From Bretschneidera sinensis (lineage: Eukaryota; Streptophyta; Magnoliopsida; Brassicales; Akaniaceae): a stretch of 64,000 nt of DNA. The notes beneath the pieces are model-generated. The model saw only the letters and a list, made by a program, of their open reading frames with translations. It did not search any database and was not told the DNA's origin. Shown here piece by piece: positions 36,901 through 49,900 of the stretch (its first letter is position 1; each line of letters starts with the position of its first letter). Made by a program: the position numbers and the translations under genes. The stretch is taken from the NCBI GenBank assembly GCA_023935145.1, contig CM043700.1, forward strand, positions 140,271,328 to 140,335,327, read 5' to 3'.

Positions 36901-38535
36901 GTTCTAAGGCTGACATTTGCAAACTTAAACACTTACTCTCTCTTTCCACTACTACTTTACCAATTGAACCAACTTGTTTTCTCAAGCAAATAAAGGTCTC
37001 GAATGGTGGTCAGTTATGACTGATGAATTTAATGCGCTTTTAACTAACCACACTTGGGATATGGTTTCATATGATCCAATGAAAAATTTAATTGGGTGTA
37101 AACGGATTTACAAGATTAAATATTGGGTTGATGGTCTATGGAGCGCTACAAAACGAGGTTGGTCGTTCAGGGATTCCACCAACAACCAAGTATTGACTGT
37201 CATGAAACTTTTAGTATAGTTGTTAAACCTATTACTACACATACTATCTTATCATTAGCTATTTCTCATCATTGGGTGATTAGACAATTGGGTGTTAAGA
37301 ACGCTTCTCTTTATGGATATCTTGATGAAGTTGTGTACATGAAACAATCCCCTGGTTTTGTTGATAACCTTCGTCATTTTCATGTTTGTAAATTACGCAA
37401 AGCTATCTATTGTCTGAAACAAGCTCTTAGGGCTTGGTTTTGTCACTTCGGTTCTTTCTCTCCCTTGGTTTTTCTTGCAGCCGGGCAAACACTTCTATAT
37501 TTGTTCTCCAGTCCTCTCATGGTATTCTTATCTTACTCCTATATGTTGATGACATTATCCTCACCACCCTACTTCTCTGCTTTATTCATACTTTATTTAA
37601 CCAATTTGCTATGAAGGATCTTCGTGATCCCCATTATTTTCTTAGAATTGAAGCAGTTCGTCATCCCACCAATTTGTTTCTCTCTCAAACTAAATACACC
37701 AAATATTTTTTACTTAAATTTTCTATATTTTATGCAAAACCCGTTAAAACTCCTCTTACCTTCCCAGTCAGCACATTCACAATACGAGGGTGAACTACTA
37801 GCAGATCTTTCTGAATTTTGGAGTATGGTTGGAGGTCTTCAGTATTTAACCATGACTATATTGCATATGCTGTAAACCTGGCTAGTCAGTTTTTGCATGC
37901 TCCCCGCATGGCTCATTTTCAGCTTGTCAAACACATTTTTCGATATTTATGTGGTACTACTAATCAGTCGTCGGTCACCATAGGTTATGCAGTCTTTTTT
38001 GGACCGAATTTTTATTTCTTGGAAAGCAAAGTAATAACCCAACATGTCTTGTTCTAGCACCGAATCTGAATATAGATCCCTTGCTTATGTTGTAGTTGAG
38101 ACATACTGGATTCGTCAGTTTCTCTATGACTTACATGTGTTCTTGACTTGTCCAGTTCGAGTGTACTGAGATAACATTGTTGCCACTTATCTTGCCGTTA
38201 ATCCAGTTTTTCATGCTTGCACCAAGCACATTGCGATAAATTTTCATTTTGTTTGTGAAAAAGTAGCCCAGGAGATGTTCAGATTCGCTATATTCCCACT
38301 GATGCTCAACTTGCAGATATATTCACAAAAGGGTTGTCTTCACCTTAGTTTCTTCAACATAAAAACAATCTCTCTATGGTTCCACCCATTCGGATTGAGA
38401 GGGCGTGTAAATGTATGTATTTACTAATATAAATAATATTAGGAAATCCTATTTCTAATGTAAATAGGAAACACTTATGTACATACACTATAAATATGAG
38501 CTCCTATTACGGCAACACTATGTAGTAAACACAAA
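34000..38535 (+). mobile_element. Copia 2: old, decayed Ty1/copia element
   Basis: Element of about 4.5 kb between copies A and B. The left LTR is about 34000-34132 (TGCAAATGTATATAT, then AATATTAGGAAGTCC) and the right LTR about 38406-38535 (TGTAAATGTATG, then AATATTAGGAAATCC), preceded by a purine-rich GGATTGAGAGGGCG. Short LTRs of about 130 bases diverge clearly. I could not find an intact primer site or target duplication, so outer ends on the LTR inner and right sides are approximate. Confidence 0.8.
34194..38350 (+). pseudogene. Copia 2 gag-pol, heavily broken
   Basis: Gag opens at 34194 with a Ser/Thr/Pro-rich start and SIKLDNSNYILWCSQFLPV, running to a TAA at 34790. Protease remnant at about 35330 (WYLDTVTSAHMT, family D-S-GA). 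Integrase traces near 35720-36300. RT at 37010-37620 (WWSVMTDEFNALLTNHTWD, GVKNASLYGYL, YVDDIILT near 37540). RNase H at about 37990-38330 (a weak STESEY near 38060, ADIFTKGL near 38320). Each piece lies in a different frame. Confidence 0.8.
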
Positions 38536-40577
38536 CAAGTTCACATTCCAAACATTGCAATTGAGCTTGAGACGCTAGTAAACACAATAAGTTGGGTCCT
38601 TCTGTCAGTAATAAACTTACATGGAATCGACATGGTACGAATTTAGTGGGAATTTGTCCGCTTATGTAATCACATGATCTTACTTGACTAAAACAGTAAC
38701 ACATTCTAGGTTTGAGAGTTTTTTCATATGCCTGAGTTTAGGATTTATATCAAAACCTGACTTTATTATACCCCTATGTTCTTCTTTAGGAATATAAATC
38801 TCAATGTTTGATCTTTTTCAAAAAGATCCCTATGTTTGATCAATTTTGGGGATACAAAAGGGCATGTGAGTGAAGTGGTATTACTCTTGCTCAATTTTCC
38901 CATGTCAAATCTTACGTGGATCCAAGCTGGCAGTTGGATTGATGGAATGATCCGATTGCTTCTTTTTACAAACGTTGGGCGTTCATTTGCAAGATTTGAA
39001 ATGTGACATATGGACTGTGGGTTAAAAGATTTTTCTTGTGAATTCTTTAAGTTGAGCGTGGATGACCAGTCTTTGATTCACCTAATAGAGTGAACCGATA
39101 AAGTGAACTTAGTATAGAGTGTGCAAGCTGACCCGTGATACCACTCTACCCTTGAAGAAAATGTGACATGTGAAAATGAGATAATGTGTAAACTTTAAGA
39201 ATGTCAAATGCATTTCTTCTGTATCTATATCTTGTGAAAGTAGAAGTTCACAAAAAATTCAGATTGTTGGCCTAAAAAGTACTTTTCTTTACCATCTATG
39301 GGATGGGAGGAGAAAATTAATCAATATTGATACGGAAACGATTTGATGAGTTTGAGTTTCCATGAAAATTTTTCATACTGATAATAATATAACCTAAAAA
39401 TGAATTTTCCAATTGACGTCAGTAAAGTCATTAAAAAAGGGAAACATTTGAGCAAAATGCATTGAGGTGACGTTCAGGGAAGGATTTAAGCAAACTTAAA
39501 TTTAGATTGTTTAAATCTCTTCAAGCTTAAATTGCTTTGAAGAGATTTAAGCAAGTTGGATTTAAGCCTTTCTCAAACATCCCTTAAATTGACAGTTACA
39601 AAGATTAGTGATGTGCCCATGTGGTTAGTTATTGTGAATATCTCTAGTTGAGAAGGCCTAAATACACTGCCCAATTTGTTTCAGATACGGTGAATTTTGT
39701 TTATCTTTTAAGATTGTTTTGTTTATTCTCTACTCAAAGACAAAATAAACCGTGGATTAGCAATTTGGAGCGTTTATTTAGCATTCCCTTATTTAGTTTT
39801 TTGTTTCAAGTTTCTGTAGAAAACTGAAAATGGATAACTTAGTATCAGAATGCATTAGTGAAAATACAACCCATGTGTAAAACCAAAAGTAATAAGAATA
39901 AGATAAAATATAATTATCCCTAAATCTGATATAGTACTTAAACCTAGTTGCAAGTTATTGAAAAACGATATTTCTTTCAAAAGTTTTAATTGATATAACA
40001 GTTACATTCAAATAGTTAATTTCAATACTAGTTTTGAGTTTTTGATTGTGAGAAGAGATAGTGACATTGAGACTAAGAACGGATAAGATTTAGGACACAT
40101 TTAATATGTGAGGTGTATATTAGACACATGCGATGAATATTAGTTGGATGATATCTGAGTTTTTCTCACTTTTTAGTTAAATTCATTAAGATGGGACCAA
40201 TTTGTTTTTTCTTAAAAAATTTAATACTAAGTTATTGTTGGGTAAGATATAATTACATCCCTGAAATTTAATAGTAGTTGTTATCAAACCTGTACCTTCC
40301 CATAATACTGAGATTTCCAATCAAAGAAAGCACTAAAAGAGCTAGGTGGTGAGAAAACAACAGAAAGCCATCAATCCAAAAATCCAAACTAAACACCCAA
40401 GAAAGAAGAGAATCCAAAACCACATTAATAGCCTTAAATGCAAAGGTACCCTCCAGATTATGGTAAGTACGAAACCACTCCTAATAAATTCTCTTTTCTA
40501 TGTTTATCACACGGCACCGTTTCCTAGTCATCTTCATTCAGAACTTGTGCACTATAAAAGTACGTTCGTAGCAACAA
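38536..40577. other. Spacer upstream of copy B
   Basis: No gene supported. Contains a small hairpin element at 39469-39581. A TATA-like ACTATAAAAG at 40551-40560 lies only 18 bases from the ATG of copy B. If it is used, transcription would start at or after that ATG and translation would begin at Met9 (40602). Confidence 0.5.
39469..39581. mobile_element. Small MITE-like hairpin
   Basis: About 113 bases. The left end GACGTTCAGGGAAGGATTTAAG pairs imperfectly with the right end, whose complement reads GATGTTTGAGAAAGGCTTAAA. The interior has GATTTAAGC repeated in both directions. No target duplication was seen. Confidence 0.4.
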
Positions 40578-43500
40578 ATGAGCAATCCACTGAAGAAGAA
40601 GATGGGTGGTTTCTCTCTGGTGACTGATGATATTCTTCAGAACATACTGTCTAGGTTACCGGCCTTATCCTTCGCATCTTCAGCGTGCGTTAGCAAACGC
40701 TGGAAGAAAGTTTGCAGTCGAATCCTCTGTCACCCGAAGCTTGTCTCTGCTCTCTCTCTCAACCCTTCCCTTCGGGTAAGTGACATGACATTTACATGTG
40801 CGCGCAACTGTTATTTATTTTGTTTGTTTTTTTTCTATAACAAGGTATAGAGCCTCCGGTCCGATTAGTCTCGGTACATGCAACCCGTCCTGTTTACTAA
40901 TATCGTTTAAAAGCTCATAATTAATTTCGCAAGTGTGACCTAAAGAAATTATTTGCATTCATTGGAAAATCAAAATATCAAACCTGAAAAAGAGCTCGAC
41001 TAATCGAGTATGCAAATCGCCTGTACATATATATAGGTTATAGATTTAAAGCTCAAAATAAATTCCACGTCATGGCCCAAAAGAAATTATTTGCTATCAA
41101 ACCCAAACATACGCTAGGCGTTTATCTCATAGTTGTATGTTTCGTTTCGTTTCGGCTGAATAGTCGAAACGTTTTGGTTTCAGCACTAAATCGAAACGAA
41201 ACAACTCTGTACTTTATTTCCCCATTTGTTTCGGCCCGTTTTGGTCTGTTTCGACCCGTTTCGGTAGAAACATCATACGTCGATCGAAATATTACAATGT
41301 AAGTTTTTTTTATATATTTTTGAAAATTTTAAGGGGGTAATTTAAGAATTTTAAAATCTTTCTTTCTAATTGGGTGATGTGATTGATGCATTATCTTTAT
41401 CATTTGATGTTTTTAGATCATTATTTTTATGATATGTTTTTATAATTATATATTTTTGAAAATTTTAAGCGGGCAATTTGAGAATTTTAAAATCTTTCTT
41501 TCTAATTGAGTATTGTGGTTGATACATTATCTTTATCATTTGATGTTTGAAGATGATTTTTTTTTTATTTTTTATTATGACATGTTTTTATAATTATATA
41601 TAAGGTATGCAATTTGATAGTAGACAAAGTCTCAATTTGGATTTATACAAAAAAAATATAATTGATTTTAAGGCAAAAATTTGTGTAAGATTAATTTGTA
41701 TATTTGAATGGTGATTGTTTTCTTATGATTTATATTTATAGTTATATATTTTTTGAAATATATATAATTTGACATATACATATTCGAAAATACCGTCAAA
41801 TCTGAAACCACGCACTGAAACGGACCGAAACCAAAGCGTTCCATTTGGATACAACCTTGGTTTTTCTTGATTTGTCCTGCGCCCCCTCCCTCCCCCCCCC
41901 CCCCCCTCCCTTCTTTTGGGTTTTATCTTTGTTTGTTGTCAGCTGCTTGATTTCTAACATATAGGTGAAATTAAAATAGTTAAAAAGAATTTATTTCATA
42001 TGAAATTTTTTATTGAATCCGAGAAGTCTACTTCATGCCCAGTACCTTTTTTTTTCAATGATCAAAATAGAGGCACTGAATCTTTTGATGTCTGTTACAT
42101 TTAACATAGGTTGCTGTAAGAGAGGTTCTTGATAAGGCGCTCTGCGAGCCTATGCGTCCTGACTTCGCCATTGCCTTTGTTGGGTTGCAATTTCGCTTAC
42201 TAGAGACTCACCAACTTGTAATGTTTCTTTACTAAATCTTTTGATGTCATTTTTATACTTTGAATTTTATTAATGTCTTCCACGCTTTTTGGTTTGGTTA
42301 TAAATTATATATTAAACAAGAAGAGGCTTTTGGTTTTTATTATGGTTGCAATGCAGATCACTGAAATCTTGGGCTCTAGAACCCCAGTCATCACTAATGC
42401 TGCTGCTGGAATCATTGGTATGGATGCTTTTAATGTTCTGAGAGAGGTTTGTTCCTTTTTTTTTTTTTTTTCATTCATGTTGTTAATCAATTAAAATCTT
42501 AAAGGGAACATAAAGCAGGAAATCTTAACTTTTCTTATGAAAATATTGTGTAGGTGAAGTGGGACTTTGTTCATCCCCAGGGTCCAAATGCTAGAGGACC
42601 TCATTCAATTAATAATCTTAATCGAGGGATTGTTTTGGTTGTTGGATTTGTTCCTGGACTAAAAGTTGATGTTATCCCGCTATTGCGCTCACAGATGGTA
42701 TGGTTGCTGCACTTAAGATTCTTTAGTTTAAATGCTAGAAGTAAATTTTTCTTATCGGTTTCTTTATTACTGAAAATATGCAATTCTTAATGAATGCCCC
42801 ATTTCAAGTAACGGGGATGGTTTGATAGATAAAGAAACTATGATGGCCAATTTTATTTTGACATAAAAGAGGAACATGAAGAGCCATGTCACGCCGATAT
42901 GCCAATGAGATGAGGCATATCATGGTGTGTGGCATTGCTCCTATTTTAATTTTTACTTGACAGAACATACAGAGTCATGCAGTGCTTCTGTGTTGTGTGT
43001 ATAAAAGGATGCTAATTTTTTCCTTTTTCTTATCAAAAACCAGGAACCTGAAGTGGCTATGGTTGAGAGGTTTTTGATCGACATTAAGGATTACTCGGCC
43101 TCTGTTTCGGGTAGTGAAACCCCTGCTGGGATTATATTGTTTGGAGTGAGTTGTTGTCCCTTTATCAGGCTTTAGTTGTCTCAATTAAAAATAAATTCCA
43201 TCCTTTTAATTCTTCAAGTGGTATTTATTTACTTTTCATTGCTAATGTGTTGCATGGATGATGTTCTAGGATCAACGCATTGACATGAAACCTGTCATTG
43301 CAGAACTTGGTGAGTATTTCTCACATAAATATTGTTTTCAATAGGTTGGTTGTTCCTTGGTTCACTGCTAAATGTGTGATATATATCATGTTCCACAGTC
43401 TAGTTACTGTCATGAAGTCTACTTGTATCTAAATTATGGATGGAATCTTGTTTTTAGTTTTCAAAATATAGAAATCTTCTTTATTGGCCTTATGGAATTG

Positions 43501-45307
43501 GTCAACTAGTATGAATTGAGGTAACCTGTAAACTTAGTTGGTTCCCCTGATGTTTATGCACAAATAATGTGTTTTTGAGCTCTGTTGATATTATTTTGCA
43601 CATCTTGTAAATGGTTAAATGTAGATGATGACCTCTTGTGTTTGTCAGATTATGCCATGCCAGAGGAAACATTTATTGTGGGTGATGCAAGGGGCTACTT
43701 CTTGTGGGAAAGTGGGGGTAATTCTCGACATTACCACAGGGATCTTTATATTTTTGATGCTGTTGGCCTTGTATTTGCCACAGACATGGAAAAGTCTCCA
43801 GGTATTACATTTTTTCTTCTGTTTATGGTGAATTGGATACTAGTTAGAATGTTAGAAATTACAACTGCTAACATTTAGATTAATAATATTGAAGATTCCA
43901 GGAGAAATGGTGATTTTTAAAGATATATCATTAAAGGGCACCAAGAGGGGATGCAAACTTCCTATACACTATCATCTTGACGACAAATTTTGATGCTATT
44001 GTTGTTCTCATTTGGCAGTAGTGTGATAATTTGTTTGTAATTGGGTGTTGCTAGGTTCTCCCCCAATTTTTTAAAACATTAACTTGTCAAAGATTATAAG
44101 CTTGTTTTCAGATGTCTTTTCTGTTTTGTTTAAATATACAGGTACAGGAAAATATCAATTCCATGTTACATTGTCAGCGGGTATATTACCATTTGGTCCC
44201 CAACTCAGGGTAGTTTCGGTTCAAGAGAAAGGCATTGAGTGTTCATGGCTCACTGCTAAAATGGAAGGATATAATGAGATACTAGATGGCGAGGGACTTA
44301 TAGATGATATTAATGAGGAGGTATGTCAACATTGGTCAAATATGACTTGTAATTGATTCTATTGATTTATAAACTACCCTTTTGTTTATTAACTATTTTA
44401 TCATTCTTTAAACTCTTTCTCTACCTCATGTCGTAAATGATATGTTGCAGGTTGAGGACGAATGCCCTCACTTTTACATAGGGGTCACAAAATACTGCTC
44501 CAGTGGGTCAGAGCAGTTGGGATTGGGAAGTTACTTGGCCTTATATGAAGTTTTAGGGTAAGATCAGGGACCAGGTTTTCCATCTCTATTTTTCCTGATG
44601 TTTTATTTGGATTTTGTGTAAATACCTAAACAGAGGAGATTGAACTTAAAAATGACTTTCCATCTCTATTGATGACTGAATGACTGATGTTTTAAGATTA
44701 TTTGTTTGTTTTTTTGAAGAATGCTGGTAATATCTTTATTAGATGTTGTTAATTTGTTATTACTATTTTACCTCTTTGCCTTCTTGAGAAAGTCCAAAAG
44801 GAAAAAGAAAATAAAAGGTTTGATCGTCAGTTAATTCTGGTTTTCAACAGATCAGAAGGAGAAGGCTTTATCGTAGATGGTGTTGGCATCAAACCTGGTG
44901 ACTCCTTCCTATTCTACCACACAGATTCTGAAACGGCAAAATCTTCTTGCATCATGGCCTATGAGAACCTCGAAACTCTGAAGGCTTCTTTGACTTGCAA
45001 GACGCGTGACCGCATGATGAGGGGAGGTGATGACATTGGTGAAGTATTTGGAGGCATGATCTTTGCTTGCTATTCTCGCGGTGAGTCATTTTTTGGACAC
45101 CCTGATATTGATAGCTTGCCATTCTGGAAAAACTTTCCTGGCTCTCCTGTAGCAGGAGCATTTTGTCTTGGGGAAATTGGACGTGCCTCGACTAGCCAAG
45201 TTGGGGAACAGAGCGATGAAGAAGAAAGCTCACTCAATTTCTGCCTGCATGCTTACAGCACAGTTTATTTAGCGATGTCATATGTTCCAGCACCTCTAGA
45301 GAATTAA
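40578..45307 (+). CDS. F-box/FIST-domain protein, copy B (At5g63520-like), intact
   Basis: Candidate SCF ubiquitin-ligase receptor: an N-terminal F-box that would bind SKP1, then FIST_N and FIST_C, a fold thought to sense small ligands in bacteria and found in human FBXO22. Ten exons: 40578-40775, 42110-42217, 42357-42446, 42554-42697, 43044-43145, 43270-43309, 43649-43801, 44142-44320, 44451-44557 and 44851-45307. They total 1578 bases, 525 residues, all GT..AG and in phase. F-box at about residues 13-50 (LQNILSRLPALSFASSACVSKRW). FIST_N includes GIIGMDA, GFVPGLKVDVIPLL and PEETFIVGDARG. FIST_C ends with GGMIFACYSRGESFFG, GEIGRAST and HAYSTVYLAMSY. AATAAA lies at 45350. Despite the family name no leucine-rich repeats are seen. 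The target is unknown. Confidence 0.93.
41132..41855. mobile_element. MITE-like insertion in intron 1 of copy B
   Basis: Begins GTTGTATGTTTCGTTTCG with AAACGTTTTGGTTTCAG inside, and ends with a complement reading GTTGTATCCAAATGG then GCTTTGGTTTCGGTCCG. These ends are rich in GGTTTCG/CGAAACC motifs and are imperfectly inverted. The middle is AT-rich and contains a duplicated block. Transposon class uncertain. Confidence 0.4.
41311..41602. repeat. Direct tandem duplication, period about 136
   Basis: Two copies, 41311-41446 and 41447-41602, both beginning TATATATTTTTGAAAATTTT and containing AATCTTTCTTTCTAATTG and TTATCTTTATCATTTGATG. The second copy has a poly-T expansion. Lies inside the intron 1 insertion of copy B. 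Confidence 0.85.
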
Positions 45308-46631
45308 TATTGCTAGCTCGTTTATCATCGTACTGTATGTTTGCAACTTAATAAAGGATCACTCACTTGTATCTTGGTTGTTAGGGTTGGATTTATAGAT
45401 CTTACAAGTAGTGGTCATAATGTTTGTTTGCTATATAGAGATCTTCTTATCAATAATACCCTTTTTTTAAGTGCTTGAATGTATTACTATGAACTCAAAA
45501 CTTTTGACAGCAGCTTTTTGATTAACAGTCATCTTCGAGTCTTCTAATTAAGAGATCAAGATTTGATCTCCCTTCTCGTCAAAATACAAAACTCATGAAA
45601 GTGTTACTTTTACGGTCCATTTGGAATAAATAAATTTCAGAATTCTATGGAATTCATTTGCAATTTCAAGTTTATTATGTTTGAAAAATTGAACTTTGAA
45701 ATTTATACATAAATAAATTCACTGTGAAATTGAGTAAATTTATAACAATTTTTATCATAATTAATAAAATTACAAATGAAATGATTTTTCATATTGGTTG
45801 TCGATGTTGCAAGAGCAAAATTTATTAAGAGCAGAACAAATTTTTTAAACGGACCACATCACCCTTAACCGACATTTATAACGATCTCTTGTTTTATTCC
45901 TTTTCTTTCTCACCATCTCTTGTTTTATTCCATTTCTTTCTCTCCCTAAGTACATCATCTCTTTCGCTCATGATGCGATACTCCTCAGTTGTGATATCAT
46001 CCAAGGATACAATGTCTGTCTGAATCTTCAAGACGGATGAGATGGTCAGCTGGTGATGATCGGTATTTGGGTGGGTTGAAGTTTAGAGAATGGAGACATG
46101 AGAGATTGCCGTACTGAGAGAGCTTAAGAGACACGAGAGATTCACATATCCACTTGACAACGACCAGCTCTTTCGATATCCGCATTGAAACCAAAACTAA
46201 AGATAGTAGAATGAGGGAAAAAAAAAAAGAGTGTCTGTATAAGGGTGATTTCTTCCATTCAAAAAAGATTTACTCAGCCATTTTCAAATTTAACTCTGAC
46301 AATAAAAAAAAATACAGTAATGCTATTCATACAATCACGGGAGATCATTCAAATAAACATATAATGAGTGAAAGAAAGATTAGTAATAAACTGCTAATTG
46401 ATTGAGTTAAATTAGTCTTTTTTTCGAGTATTTATTTTGGTAAAAACAATGTAACGAGTAATTTAAATTCGATTTGAGATTAACTCGATTTTTGACTCTC
46501 TCATAATACTTCATAATTTTTTGTTCTTAAAATTTTTGAGCTAAGTTTATGCATAATATAACTCGATTTGACAAAGCTCTAGCAATTTGAATTCATTATT
46601 TTTTAAATCGAACACACAATTCAACTGGATT

Positions 46632-46686
<55 letters not shown>

Positions 46687-46930
46687 CACTTCAAATTAAC
46701 ACGTCAACTACGTATAAGGGTCAGCTACGAATAAGGATTAAAAATTGGAGATAGTGGCATTTTACGAAGGAGGGGGCCTACACAAGAATTTCTAAGTATT
46801 TAAGAATTACTCGCATTGGGTATTGAATAACTTCTTAACGGTCTCTTATATAGAGATAAAGAAAGAAAGAACTGAAAAACTGAACAAGGTTTTTGTGTAG
46901 TTAACATTATCAAAGAAGAAGGAACCGAAA
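45308..46930. other. Spacer between copies B and C
   Basis: No gene seen. It contains a short duplicated CTCTTGTTTTATTCC motif near 45890-45935, an AT microsatellite at 46635-46684, and a TATA-like TATATAG at 46847-46853 about 80 bases before the copy C ATG. Homology with the upstream region of copy D begins at about 46865 (CTGAAAAACTGAAC). Confidence 0.5.
46635..46684. repeat. AT microsatellite, 25 units
   Basis: An uninterrupted AT run of 50 bases about 250 bases upstream of copy C. Confidence 0.95.
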
Positions 46931-49900
46931 ATGGTGAGCGAAGGAATTGATGCGCTAAACGACGACGTTCTCCAGGACGTACTTTCGAGGTTACCGGCCT
47001 TATCCTTCTCATTCGCAGCTCGCGTAAGCAAATCTTGGAACGCAGTCTGCAATCGGATCCTCTCTCGCCCTAAGATTCTCTCTGCTTTCTCTCTCAACCC
47101 TTACAGACTAGTGAGTTTCTGAATTTCCCTGTTTGGCTCCCAAGAAAGCTACACAATACCATTTTCTTTCAAAAAGAATATAGAATAATTTCTTTTGCAA
47201 TTTTATGTTTTATGTTTATGCTCTTTTTTTTCTTAAATAAAAATTTCTGATTTTCCTTTTTTTTTTAATTCGTTGAAGTGATTTTTATTTTTAACATTTA
47301 TCGTGATTTCAGCTTTAGCATGTTTTTGCTTATCTTTACTCTTGCTGAAGATGGATTTTTCTTCTTCCAATAAATAGATTGCTACTAGAGAGGTTCTTAA
47401 TAAGGTGTTCTCAGAGCCCATTCGACCGCATTTTGCCATTGCTAACATTGCCAGTGAAATGAACTTGAATCAAACTCTCGCTCCGTATGAATTTTTCATC
47501 ACTAAACTTTCTTTTTCCAAAAGAAAAAAAATTATTATAATCCGATTTCAGTATCCTTTATTACACTGAAATTTTGGTTTCTGAATGTTATATGATGCAG
47601 ATAGTGGGAAGAGTAGGACCTAGAGTCCCAATTATCGTATCTCGTGTTGCTGGAATCATAGGAAGAGATGCCCGTACTAATGAATTTAGAGAGGTTTGAA
47701 ATGTTTCTTTTCTTTTCCATTTGGAGGGAGGATAAAAGAAAAGAGTGATAACCTTGTTTGATTTTTTTCAAACTGTGTTTATAGGTCGAGTGGGACGAAC
47801 CTTTTAGTTTCCTTGATGATGAATTACTTAGACCGACCAACAGTGTAAATTCTGGCATCCTGTTGACTATAGGCTTTGTACCGGGGCTGAAAGTTGATGT
47901 TATCCCTCTACCACGATCAAGAAAGGTGCCTGTTTCTACTATTTATACTCATTGCTTTATGACATGGGTCATTAATGTGGAAAATGATGTTCTTCACAAG
48001 TATTCCATCTCAAATAATGTAACTGGATTGATTTGAAAGAAATAACAGAATGATGGTTCTCTCTTAAACCACAAAGGAAAGTTAATAACTATATCATTTT
48101 CAATGGACTTGGTTTGAGATGTTTATTGGTGTCTTGTTATTTGAAAGACTTTGTCCAGCTTCTTCAAGCTTGTTCTGTTGTGTAAAATAACTGAGGAAAC
48201 TAACATAGAGACATTCTTCACTTAAATCAGGAACCTCAAGCAAAAATGGTTGACAGGTTTTTGATGGATATTAGGAATTATGTAGCCACTGTTTCAGATC
48301 ACACAGCACCAGTTGGAATTATAATGTTTGGGGTAAGTTAATGTTCTCCTGCTTGCTTACCTATACTTCTTTATCTTCAAGTGAGATTCATTTTCTGGTT
48401 GCATCGCTAACATGAGAAATTGGTGATGCTGTAGGGTGGAGGTTTTGACCAGAAACTTATTATGGAAAAGTTGGGTGAGTATTGCTCACGGCCTTTTCCT
48501 TATTTTCCTTTTTCATTTCTTTGTTCAATATGGAAAGAAATTAGTCCTCCATTTGGTACTCAACCGTGTCTATTGCGATTATATGGCTTAGATGTCACAA
48601 GAATTCATTTTTTTTGTTATTCTCAGTTTTCCCTGCCAGAATGCTGAGAAAAGGTTGTGATTTATGATATCGAATAAAGTAGATTCATTTTTCTTCTGTG
48701 TGTGTGTTTTTTGTTCTAGTTTCTATAGGTATCTAGAGTACAAGTGGGTTTAATATATTCTCTTCTTAGTTATGTGGATAGGCATTGTAGTAAATAGTGA
48801 AGTCGGAACATATAGGACATGTCCAATCAACTAGCTTTTAACTGTTTCTTGTTAGTTTTAATTAACTCTTTGTGGTAATTTTGTATGTGGTTAGTTAACA
48901 ACCTTTATACTACAGATTATGCCATGCCTATGGAAACCGTTATTGTGGGTGATGAGAGAGGCCAACTTTTGTACAGAAGTGGCAGTGCCTTTGGAAACCG
49001 TTATTCAGATGTTGTTACTCGTGTTGCTGCTCTTGTATTTGCAAGGGATAGAAACAAACCTCATGGTAATTATTTATTTATCTTTTAATATTTTGTACTT
49101 TGTTTTCTTATTGCGTCTGAAAGAAATTTATCACTGCAACTTTTGAAAGTGACCATGTTTAAGAAAGAAAAGTGGAAAAGCTAATTGTTATCATTCCTTG
49201 AGAGACCTAACATTAATCTTGTGGTATCTTGGGCTTGGGCTTTTTTATTTCAGTGGTAAATGAAGCATAGCTAGAGGGTTAAAGAGTGTTTCCATGAATA
49301 TCCAATTTTTTTTATAAATAAAAAACAGGAATCTTTCTTTGGGGTTGAGTGGCAGATTGCATCCAAATTATGGAACCATGTCATTCGGAAGGGTAGAAGT
49401 TCCTATGTTATATTGTAATACCAAGGGGCCATCACTTAAAAGTGCTAACCAAAATTACTTTTGGATTAACAAGGCCTTATTAATAATATATATTAGGATT
49501 TTTTCCATTGCACTATCTACATAGGATGTGAGTCATCACAAACTCTTCTCGTTTAGGCTCATTGCACTAGTGAAATGAGATATATGTGGGCACAAATCAC
49601 ATGAATCAAATTGATCAAACAAACACTACTGACTAGTTGGGAACTCAAATACTCTGATAAGCTCATGGGCAGTCTAAAATACCCACATATCCATATGGTA
49701 GTTGGCCTTAGTCAGCTTCAATACTATTTGTCACGACTCCAAGATGAAGACGCAACATACACATAATGTGTGTAAAGTTAAACCCCACAAACATGCATGG
49801 AAACATGTGTACATAAACTCTTGTAGGAACTACAAGAATCTTTAAAAATGTGTAATCCAAACAATCACTAAACCTCAAATCCAAAGATTAATGAATCAAA

